From positions 1 to 20,678 of the forward strand of contig CAYWBI010000056.1 of assembly GCA_964456445.1 (NCBI GenBank): a DNA stretch of 20,678 bases. The letters are read 5' to 3'. Shown here piece after piece: positions 1-6,933 of the stretch (within the stretch, counting starts at the first letter, position 1; each line of letters starts with the position of its first letter). Source of the DNA: CAYWBI01 sp964456445. Its GTDB lineage: Bacteria; Calditrichota; Calditrichia; Calditrichales; J004. Below the pieces are notes generated by a model. That model had not been told where the DNA came from. It worked only from the letters and a program-made list of their open reading frames with translations, and ran no database searches. Position numbers and translations under genes: made by a program.

Positions 1-157
1 CGGTTCACTTGACCGTAACTTTTGCTTATTGAAACGAAATGTCCCGGAGGCCATTTAAGTGGATTTCGCTCATTTTCAATCGGGAAGCATTCATGTTCAT
101 TAAAAGGCGTATTCTATTTCCACACAAAAGCCAGTAGAGCCAAAAAAATCATGTTTT
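1..157. other. Left edge, no gene recognised
   Basis: I recognise no gene here. All three plus-strand frames contain stop codons within the first 60 bases, so at most a few terminal codons of a plus-strand gene lying to the left could be present. The open frame that runs from here into the TetR gene has a composition and translation that resemble no protein family, and it overlaps the convincing TetR frame. The hairpin that follows (158-180) would fit the end of a transcript coming from the left. Confidence 0.4.
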
Positions 158-190
158 ATCCCGGGCCCCCGGCCCGGGATTATTATTTTG
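158..190 (+). terminator. Perfect GC-rich hairpin, probable terminator of a gene left of the window
   Basis: ATCCCGGGCC (158-167) pairs perfectly with GGCCCGGGAT (171-180) across a 3-nt CCC loop. The T-rich but interrupted run TATTATTTTG (181-190) follows. The minus strand has no T-run after the stem, so termination is expected for plus-strand transcripts entering from the left. The interrupted T-run makes efficient termination uncertain. Confidence 0.5.
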
Positions 191-214
191 ACCCGCCACA
201 ATTTTTTCTTAAGT

Positions 215-242
215 TCCTGACTATATTCGTAAAAAGTCAGGA
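215..242. promoter_or_regulatory. Inverted repeat over the TetR ribosome binding site, candidate operator
   Basis: TCCTGACT (215-222) and AGTCAGGA (235-242) are perfect 8-bp inverted arms with a 12-bp spacer. The right arm overlaps the Shine-Dalgarno AGGAG (239-243), and a TATATT (222-227) that could be a -10 box starts at the end of the left arm. TetR-family repressors usually bind dyads just before their own gene, so this is the best candidate operator for the efflux operon. In RNA the same arms could form a hairpin that hides the ribosome binding site. Confidence 0.45.
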
Positions 243-248
243 GTCAAT

Positions 249-836
249 ATGGCGCCGGGTAACGACGCTTCCAAAAAACAAATCATTAAAGAACAGGCGA
301 AAAAGCTGTTTATGCATTTTGGCTATAGCAAAACATCCATGGATGATATTGCCGCCGGCTGTGGCTTTTCCAAGCCATCCCTCTATTATTATTATGAAAA
401 CAAACAGACACTCTTCCATGATATCGTTCTCGAGGAAACCCGCTTGTTGCTTGACACTATCGGCGATGAAATGCCTCAAAACATTGCGGCCGATGAAAAG
501 GTGAGATTTTTTTTTAACAATATCTTCAAAAAGTTAAAACAATTCCACAATGAGTTACGTAATACACCGGAAGTTGTTTGCTCACAAACATTGCATGGCC
601 ATTATTTTGTGGACCAACTGCATGCCGTGGTAAATGCAGAACTTAAACCCATCCTTCTCGAAGGAAAAGAATCTGGCCTTTTCCATCTTGAGCAGGTGGA
701 TGTGACGCTAAAGGCCATCAACTTTATGACGTCCTTTTTAACGGTGGATTGGATGCGGCAACGAAAAATGAAAGACTCTGAATTGATATTCAATGAAACA
801 TTACGTTTGATTTTATCCGGATTGAAAGGAGCATAA
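249..836 (+). CDS. TetR/AcrR-family transcriptional regulator of the efflux operon
   Basis: A 195-residue cytoplasmic DNA-binding repressor of typical TetR length. Residues about 10-56 form the TetR helix-turn-helix domain: the first helix includes AKKLFMHFGYSKTSMDDIA, followed by the recognition stretch GFSKPSLYYYYENKQTLF. This start-to-end pattern is the family signature. The rest is a helical ligand-binding region without recognisable specificity. The ATG at 249 has an AGGAG five bases upstream. The stop overlaps the start of the TolC-like gene by one base (TAATG), so translation is coupled and the regulator is the first gene of its own operon. An inverted repeat over its ribosome binding site suggests autoregulation. 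The inducing compound cannot be read from the sequence. Confidence 0.93.
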   Translation: MAPGNDASKKQIIKEQAKKLFMHFGYSKTSMDDIAAGCGFSKPSLYYYYENKQTLFHDIVLEETRLLLDTIGDEMPQNIAADEKVRFFFNNIFKKLKQFHNELRNTPEVVCSQTLHGHYFVDQLHAVVNAELKPILLEGKESGLFHLEQVDVTLKAINFMTSFLTVDWMRQRKMKDSELIFNETLRLILSGLKGA

Positions 837-2167
837 TGATCCGAAATACCCTGATAGCTGCTTTTATTCTGCTTATCAGCAGCAGTCTGTTTGCCGGGGA
901 AGTATCCCTTAAACAGGCCCTGACCATGGCCGAAAAAAACAACAAGAACCTTAAGTTGGCCCAGGCGGAAAAACGCATGGCCGATGCACGTGTTAAAGAA
1001 GCCTGGTCATCGGCTTTGCCCACATTATCGAGCGACATTAATTATACGCGAAACTTAAAAAGCCAGTATTTCTACATCAATACCGGCGGTAGTGGCGGGG
1101 GCTTTGGCGGCCCCGGATCACCGTCCCGTTTTTCGTTTACATTTAAAAATGATTACAATATCACGGCCAAACTGGATCAGACCATTTATAGTTTTGGCAA
1201 GGTAGGCACCGCGCTGAAGATTGCCTATGAATACGAAGATTTTGTCCAGGCCAACTACGATTTCCAGTCCCATTCCATACTGGCCGGTGTAAAACAGGCA
1301 TTTTACGGGGTAGTGGTCCTGCAAAAAATATATCGTTTAGCGGTTGGTTCCGAGAAAAACGCCCATGATAACTATCTGCAAACAAAAGAGCGTTATCAAA
1401 ATGGCGCCGTATCGGAATATGATCTGTTACAGGCCGAAGTACGTTGGCGGGATGCATTGCCTCAAAAAATTTCCGCACAAAAAGACTATGAACTGGCGAT
1501 GAACAATTTTAAAATTATGTTGGATATCCCGGTTACCGATTCGCTTAGCTTAAAAGGTAATTTGAATGTATTGCCAGCGCTGCCCGCTCCACAGATATTG
1601 GACAGCGTGCTTACCGTACGTCAGGATTTAAAAGCAATGAAGTTGGAGTATGCGATGCGCAAAAAAAACGTGTCGTTGGAATTTGCCAACCACCTGCCTA
1701 ATTTGACGGGAAATTTTACCTATAATTATTCAGGGCGTTCGGATTTATTTAAAATCGAAAATGATAATGCCTATTATACGGTTGGTGTTCGTTTACATAT
1801 CCCGATTTTCTCCGGGGGTTTTACCTCGGCACAGGTACAGAAAGCGGAAGTGGACGCCTATAAATCACAGATTCAACTTCAGGAAAAACAGCAACAGGTT
1901 GGGGCGGAATTGATAAACGCCCGTTTGCGTCTTAATGAAGCGCACACCCGGATAAACGGCGCCGCCAAAAATGTGGATGTTGCACAACGGGCATTCGAAA
2001 TTGCCCAAACCCGGGTGGCCAACGGACTATCCACGCAACTGGAGCTTAGGGATTCCCGCTTGCTGCTGGACCGCGCCCAGGTCAATGATTTGTCCGCGCG
2101 TTATGATTATATAAAAGCTTATTTGAATTGGCAAAAAGTAACCGGCCGTTGGAATGACGGTCTTTAA
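836..2167 (+). CDS. TolC-family outer-membrane efflux channel
   Basis: A 443-residue outer-membrane factor that forms the exit duct of a tripartite pump. An N-terminal signal peptide (IAAFILLISSSLFA, predicted cut after about residue 20) precedes the first outer-membrane-efflux repeat, which starts at VSLKQALTMAEKNNKNL. Long helical stretches (for example about 180-225 and 340-420) alternate with strand-forming segments, and the second repeat ends in LELRDSRLLLDRAQ and YIKAYLNWQKVTG, both typical of TolC proteins. A glycine-rich insert (GGSGGGFGGPGSP, about residues 84-96) lies where the first outer-membrane strands are expected and may be an extracellular loop. A strong AAAGGA precedes the ATG, which overlaps the TetR stop. 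The length is normal for TolC. Confidence 0.95.
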   Translation: MIRNTLIAAFILLISSSLFAGEVSLKQALTMAEKNNKNLKLAQAEKRMADARVKEAWSSALPTLSSDINYTRNLKSQYFYINTGGSGGGFGGPGSPSRFSFTFKNDYNITAKLDQTIYSFGKVGTALKIAYEYEDFVQANYDFQSHSILAGVKQAFYGVVVLQKIYRLAVGSEKNAHDNYLQTKERYQNGAVSEYDLLQAEVRWRDALPQKISAQKDYELAMNNFKIMLDIPVTDSLSLKGNLNVLPALPAPQILDSVLTVRQDLKAMKLEYAMRKKNVSLEFANHLPNLTGNFTYNYSGRSDLFKIENDNAYYTVGVRLHIPIFSGGFTSAQVQKAEVDAYKSQIQLQEKQQQVGAELINARLRLNEAHTRINGAAKNVDVAQRAFEIAQTRVANGLSTQLELRDSRLLLDRAQVNDLSARYDYIKAYLNWQKVTGRWNDGL

Positions 2168-2177
2168 CGAGGATTGA

Positions 2178-3218
2178 ATGATGAAAAAAATAGTATTGCT
2201 TTTAACAACTATCCTGATTTTGTTTGTGCTCAATGCATGTTCAAGCCAGGCGGAAATCGAAAAGAAACAAAACCCGGTTAAAAAAGGGATTGCGGTAAAA
2301 ATTCTTGAACTTAGACCGCAGGCCTTCAGTCAGTTCATACGTGTACCCGGAACCGTGCGGGCCAACAATCAGATACAACTTGTGGCGGAGCAGCCGGGAA
2401 CCCTGAAACGTATTTATAAAAAGCGTGGGGAGTTTGTAAATAAAGGTGATGTGATCGCCGTACTTACAAACGAAATTTTGCAGGCTTCTTTTAAAGAGGC
2501 CATTGCCGCTCGGGACCAGGCCGAACTAACCTTTAACAGCAATAAAGCCCTGTTTGCCAAAAAAGCCATTTCGGAAAATCAGTTTAAGTCAACCCGATTG
2601 GCATTGCAGAGGGCAAATGCCGGTCTGGATATGGCCAAATCGAGAGTGGATAAATTACAGATCACCGCACCGATTAGCGGCTTTGTCAATGAACGCTATC
2701 CGGATTTAGGCGCCTATATTACACCCGGGTCGCCTCTGTTTGAACTGGTGGACAATAGCCGCTTCACCGTCCGGGCAAATGTTGCCGAACGTTTTATCGT
2801 TTATGTGCAAAAAGGGGCCGCGGTTGACGTGAGTTTCGACGCACTGCCGCAACTACATTTAAAGGGGACGGTCACCTTTGTTGCCAGGAGTATCAATCCG
2901 CAAAACCGTACCTTTGCCATAGAAGTTGCCCTTCCCGGGCAGACAGGCGCTTTGCGTCCATATATGGTTGCCAACCTGCGTGTGCTAAAAGAAAGCAGCG
3001 CCGAGAGCATTGTTATCCCACTGGATGCGATTATTGAATCGGAGACGGGGCGTTATGTATATCTGGATGAGAATGAACAGGCCGTAAAACAAGAAATACA
3101 TATCCGTGAAATTTCCGGGGACAAAGTATTAACGGACAGTCTGCGGAGTGGGCAGCGGCTCATCGTCTTAGGACAGCGCCAGATATCCGCAGGAGATACC
3201 TTGCAGGTTATACAATAA
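2178..3218 (+). CDS. RND efflux periplasmic adaptor (membrane fusion protein), lipoprotein
   Basis: A 346-residue HlyD/AcrA-like adaptor that bridges the inner-membrane pump and the TolC channel in the periplasm. The N-terminus is a lipoprotein signal with lipobox VLNAC (Cys21), so the mature protein is expected to be lipid-anchored, as AcrA is. Domain order follows the family. A biotinyl-lipoyl half (GTLKRIYKKRGEFVNKGDV) comes first, then a short alpha-helical hairpin (about 100-155), the second lipoyl half (ITAPISGFVNERYPDLGAYI), a beta-barrel domain (FTVRANVAERFIVYV) and a membrane-proximal domain at the end. It begins 10 bases after the channel gene. ATG codons at 2178 and 2181 are both possible starts behind GAGG. 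The pump gene follows after 83 bases with no terminator visible between them. Confidence 0.95.
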   Translation: MMKKIVLLLTTILILFVLNACSSQAEIEKKQNPVKKGIAVKILELRPQAFSQFIRVPGTVRANNQIQLVAEQPGTLKRIYKKRGEFVNKGDVIAVLTNEILQASFKEAIAARDQAELTFNSNKALFAKKAISENQFKSTRLALQRANAGLDMAKSRVDKLQITAPISGFVNERYPDLGAYITPGSPLFELVDNSRFTVRANVAERFIVYVQKGAAVDVSFDALPQLHLKGTVTFVARSINPQNRTFAIEVALPGQTGALRPYMVANLRVLKESSAESIVIPLDAIIESETGRYVYLDENEQAVKQEIHIREISGDKVLTDSLRSGQRLIVLGQRQISAGDTLQVIQ

Positions 3219-3301
3219 GCTGTTTCTATTTAAAAATGTATGGCATTTATTGTAGATGCGCCTATTTTAATTGTTTTTTTACTAATTGATCAGGACGTTT
3301 C

Positions 3302-6300
3302 ATGAAAATTACAAATCTTAGTTTAAAATTCAGCACAAGTGTTTTTGTTTTGTTGGTTATTATAACCATTGTGGGTTTTGCCGATTATATCGGTCTGCCC
3401 GTGGAATCTTTTCCATCGATAAAGCAACCGGTGGTCATCGTATCAGTACCATATCCAGGCGTATCACCGGAAGATATGGAAACCCTTGTCGCCAATCCCA
3501 TCGAAAAAAAGATGAAAGAAATAACCAAGATAAAATATCTGACATCTTCCAGTATCGAGGGGATGACAACCATCACCGCCAAATTTGAGTCGGATATGGA
3601 TATCGACGAGGCGGTACGTAAGGTCCGGGAGAAAGTGGACCAGTCCAAACCCGATTTACCCGATGATGTGAAGGAACCGATTATTCAGGAAGTAAATTTT
3701 GAGAATGTGCCGATCATGATGGTGAGCATCGTCGGTAAACAGTCATTGGTCCGTTTAAAAAAGATCGCCGAAGATTTGCAGGATGAATTTGAGCAAATTC
3801 CCGGTGTGCTTGAAGTACGTCTGTCCGGTGGTCTGGAACGGGAGGTAAAAGTTAATCTTAATGCCCACCGCCTGGAATATTATAATTTGGGCACGGAAGA
3901 TGTGTTAAAAGCGATACGCAACGAAAATAAAAATACCCCCGGCGGCGCCATAAACGAGGGCAATCTCCGTTATTCGGTCCGCGTGCCCGGTGAGTTTAAA
4001 AATGTGGAAGAGATTAAAAATATTGTTGTTAAAAAAGTCGAGGGGCAACCGGTTTATTTGCGTGATTTGGCCGAGGTATATTTTGGCTTTAAAGAGGCTA
4101 CCAGTTATTCCCGCGTAAATGAGCAGCCCACGGTTACCCTGTCCATAATAAAACGCAGTGGTGAAAATCTTATTTTTATCGCCGATAAGGTAAAAGTTCT
4201 GCTGGATGAAGCGACAAAAGATTTCCCGTCCCAAACCACCTACATCATCAGCAACGATCAGTCCAAGGATATTCGACGCATGGTTAATGAGTTGGAAAAC
4301 AATATTATTTCCGGTCTGATCCTGGTCGTGTTGGTTCTTTACTTTTTTATGGGCGCCCGTAATGGTTTACTGGTTGGTATTGCCATTCCATTGTCCATGT
4401 TGATTACCTTTATTGTGCTGGATGCCATTGGCTATACCTTAAACATGATGGTGCTGTTCAGCCTGATCCTGGCGCTGGGCATGCTGGTGGATAATGCAAT
4501 TGTGATTATCGAAAATATCTACCGCCATCACCTCGAGGGCAAATCATTGGTTGAAGCCGCCCGCATAGGGACCGGCGAGGTTGGCGCGGCGGTGGTTGCT
4601 TCCACCATAACAACGCTGGCGGCATTTGGCCCGCTGGCCTTGTGGCCGGGTATGATTGGTCAGTTTATGAGTTATCTGCCCATCACGCTAATCATCACGC
4701 TCAGCGCCTCGTTACTAGTGGCGCTGGTTTTTAATCCCGTCATTGCTTCACGTTATCTTAAGATAGAAAAAAATCTGTCCCAGTTGGCGGGGGAACGGTT
4801 TTTAAACTTTTTGATCCCAAAATATGAAAACACCATACGTTGGTCCTTGAATAACAGCAGAAATGTTATGCTGATGGCGACGGGGGCATTTTTTGGCATG
4901 CTGGTTTTGTTCATCTTCTTTAACCATGGTATTGAGTTCTTCCCGGATATGGAGCCAAAACAGGCCTGGGTAAAGATTGACATGCCCAATGGAACCCGTC
5001 TTGACGCCAGTAACGAGGTAGTTAAAGAAATCGAAAAACGGATAAACGGAACCCGCGACATGCGTTATTTTGTAACCGATGTGGGCCATCAAAGCAATCA
5101 GGGCGATTTTAGCGGAGCGGGTGGACGGACCTTTAACAAATCCCAATTAACGGTTGAGTTTGTGGACCGCTTTGAACGCAGTCAAAATTCATTAATAACG
5201 CTAAAGGAAATTGCCGGAAAATTAAAGGATATCCCCGGGGCAAAAATATCCGTGACCAAGCCGCCTTCGGGCCCGCCGACCGGATCGGCGGTAATGATTG
5301 AAATCAAGGGGAAAAATTTTAAAATCCTGGATAAAATCGCACAGGACATGGAAGAGAAAATAAAGAATGTGGCCGGTCTTGTAAAATTGAAAGATAATTA
5401 TGAAATTGGCAAGCCGGAGATAAACATCCGTATCGACCGTGAAAAAGCCGCCCTGTTTGGGCTCAATACTTCGCTTGTGGCGGGTGTTATCCGTACGGCG
5501 GTAAACGGCACAAAGGCGTCCGATTTCCGTCAGGGCAAGGACGAATATGATATCACGGTCCGTTTTGATGAAAAGTTCCGCGCCAATTATTCCGATCTTA
5601 TGAACCTGAGCATCTTTAAAAAGGGGCACTACTATCCACTGGCAAACATGGCGCATCTGGAACTGACTTCCGGGCTCAGCGGCGTAAACCATGTGGACCG
5701 CGACCGGGTGGTTACGGTAAGCGGTGAAGCCTTTGGGCGCAGTTCGGCGGAAGTCCTTGCCGAGGTCAAAGATATTTTGGATGGCTATAAAACGCCCCAG
5801 GGCTACAGTTATAGTTTTGCCGGGCAGGATGAAGAACAGCAAAAAGCGCAGTCCTTTCTTTCCAACGCTTTTTTGGTAGCCATCTTTCTGATCTTTTTTG
5901 TGCTTGTCTCACAGTTTAACTCCTTGATCCTGCCGGTGACGATTATGGTTTCGGTGCTGCTTTCCTTCTTCGGCGTGTTCTTTGGCCTTTTGGTCACCTT
6001 TTACCCCTTCGGGATCATCATGACCGGTATCGGTATAATCTCTCTGGCCGGGGTGGTGGTGAACAATGCCATTGTGCTTATCGATTATATACAGAAACTG
6101 CGTGAACGCGGTATGGATAAAATAGCGGCGATAATCCAGGCGGGCAGCACGCGTCTGCGTCCCGTATTGCTTACTGCCATCACCACCATCCTCGGGTTGG
6201 TACCGCTGACCATCGGGCTTAACATCGATTTTATCGGTATCCTCACCCTTGATTTTCATAATGTCTTTGAGATCGGCGGGGAAAGTTCGCAATGGTGGGG

Positions 6301-6433
6301 CAATATGGGTGTGGCCGTAATCTTCGGTTTGTTTTTCTCGACCGTGCTCACCCTTGTGGTTGTGCCCGTTCTTTATTCAATATTAACGGGGATCAGCGAA
6401 CGGCGAATAGAGAAGAAGGCGCAAAAAGCCTGA
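3302..6433 (+). CDS. RND-superfamily efflux pump, AcrB-like inner-membrane permease
   Basis: A 1043-residue resistance-nodulation-division transporter, close to AcrB length (1049). It uses proton influx to export substrates through the adaptor and channel encoded upstream. Features seen: TM1 in FSTSVFVLLVIITIVGFADY; porter-domain motif VVIVSVPYPGVSPEDMETLV; TM2-TM6 between about residues 335 and 480; the GMLVDNAIVIIENIYR segment of TM4; a second porter half; and TM8-TM12 from about residue 870. In the proton-relay positions Asp397 matches AcrB Asp407. The neighbouring Asp408 position is Asn398, and the AcrB Lys940 position is Asn921 (segment GVVVNNAIVLIDY). Substrate class cannot be assigned. 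It lacks the methionine and metal-relay signature I would require to call it a heavy-metal (CusA-type) pump. CAGGA precedes the ATG. Confidence 0.95.
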   Translation: MKITNLSLKFSTSVFVLLVIITIVGFADYIGLPVESFPSIKQPVVIVSVPYPGVSPEDMETLVANPIEKKMKEITKIKYLTSSSIEGMTTITAKFESDMDIDEAVRKVREKVDQSKPDLPDDVKEPIIQEVNFENVPIMMVSIVGKQSLVRLKKIAEDLQDEFEQIPGVLEVRLSGGLEREVKVNLNAHRLEYYNLGTEDVLKAIRNENKNTPGGAINEGNLRYSVRVPGEFKNVEEIKNIVVKKVEGQPVYLRDLAEVYFGFKEATSYSRVNEQPTVTLSIIKRSGENLIFIADKVKVLLDEATKDFPSQTTYIISNDQSKDIRRMVNELENNIISGLILVVLVLYFFMGARNGLLVGIAIPLSMLITFIVLDAIGYTLNMMVLFSLILALGMLVDNAIVIIENIYRHHLEGKSLVEAARIGTGEVGAAVVASTITTLAAFGPLALWPGMIGQFMSYLPITLIITLSASLLVALVFNPVIASRYLKIEKNLSQLAGERFLNFLIPKYENTIRWSLNNSRNVMLMATGAFFGMLVLFIFFNHGIEFFPDMEPKQAWVKIDMPNGTRLDASNEVVKEIEKRINGTRDMRYFVTDVGHQSNQGDFSGAGGRTFNKSQLTVEFVDRFERSQNSLITLKEIAGKLKDIPGAKISVTKPPSGPPTGSAVMIEIKGKNFKILDKIAQDMEEKIKNVAGLVKLKDNYEIGKPEINIRIDREKAALFGLNTSLVAGVIRTAVNGTKASDFRQGKDEYDITVRFDEKFRANYSDLMNLSIFKKGHYYPLANMAHLELTSGLSGVNHVDRDRVVTVSGEAFGRSSAEVLAEVKDILDGYKTPQGYSYSFAGQDEEQQKAQSFLSNAFLVAIFLIFFVLVSQFNSLILPVTIMVSVLLSFFGVFFGLLVTFYPFGIIMTGIGIISLAGVVVNNAIVLIDYIQKLRERGMDKIAAIIQAGSTRLRPVLLTAITTILGLVPLTIGLNIDFIGILTLDFHNVFEIGGESSQWWGNMGVAVIFGLFFSTVLTLVVVPVLYSILTGISERRIEKKAQKA

Positions 6434-6498
6434 GGAGGTTTTTTATTTAGAGCGGTCAAGTGGGATGCCCCGTCCGCAAATATGAATTTTGAACCACG

Positions 6499-6526
6499 GC
6501 CCCGGCTTGTCCGGGGCTTTTTTATT
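6499..6526 (+). terminator. Strong intrinsic terminator of the efflux operon
   Basis: GCCCCGG (6499-6505) pairs perfectly with CCGGGGC (6511-6517) across a CTTGT loop. It is followed at once by TTTTTTATTTT. It lies 65 bases after the RND stop codon and closes the four-gene efflux operon. Confidence 0.9.
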
Positions 6527-6881
6527 TTGGCCATTTCACACAACGGAAAGATCTTAGGTTTAGGAAAGAGGTAAACAGCAGGCCGGGAGCCACAATGTCC
6601 TGAGAGCACGGACAGGAAGCGGGCTTTTCTTATAGGGTTTGATGAATCTCCGTCTAATTTTTCCTGCCGGGAACAGCGCCTTCCTCTTCAGCGAAAGACG
6701 CCCCTATGAGAATCATAGCCTGATATAATCATGCTCAAAAAGGACTTTTACACGGTACTGATTGTGCAACGCTACTTTGTCCTTTTCTGTTTTATAAGCA
6801 GTTTTAAACGAATGGACGATGCACCGTATGCAAGAAATTTTTTTATTACCCTGTCTTGAATTATAAATATATTTGTCTAAA
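6527..6881. other. Non-coding gap between efflux operon and histidine kinase
   Basis: I see no convincing gene. Minus-strand open frames of 60-80 codons exist but translate to sequences without recognisable domains and lack good ribosome binding sites. A long-range inverted repeat, AAAAGGAC (6738-6745) and GTCCTTTT (6779-6786), encloses 33 bases. It could be the base of an RNA stem or a regulatory dyad. A TATAAT (6724-6729) is present without a convincing -35 box. Confidence 0.35.
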
Positions 6882-6911
6882 TTGACTTTTATACACAAAT
6901 CTTGATCTAAT
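6882..6911 (+). promoter_or_regulatory. Candidate sigma-70 promoter for the hybrid histidine kinase
   Basis: TTGACT (6882-6887, five of six consensus bases) and TCTAAT (6906-6911, five of six) are separated by 18 bases. A transcript would start near 6918, giving a leader of about 16 bases before the kinase ATG at 6934. No strong Shine-Dalgarno sequence lies in that short leader, so expression may be low. Confidence 0.45.
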
Positions 6912-6933
6912 AATTATAACGTGGATAGATAAT

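Noticed and set aside
22..504. Plus-strand open frame of 160 codons at the left edge
   Set aside because: It overlaps the TetR gene in another frame, has no ribosome binding site and its translation resembles no family.
5222..5842. Minus-strand open frame of 206 codons inside the RND gene
   Set aside because: It lies wholly opposite conserved RND coding sequence and its translation shows no domain; an antisense shadow.
3302..6433. RND pump as a CusA/CnrA-type metal exporter and target of the CnrH-like sigma factor
   Set aside because: It has its own TetR operon, and I see no metal-pump signature residues. The link to the sigma cassette 6 kb away is only suggestive.
6713..6898. Minus-strand open frame of 61 codons in the long intergenic gap
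   Set aside because: It has an AT-rich composition, no clear ribosome binding site and no recognisable domain. It cannot be excluded as a small gene but is not supported.
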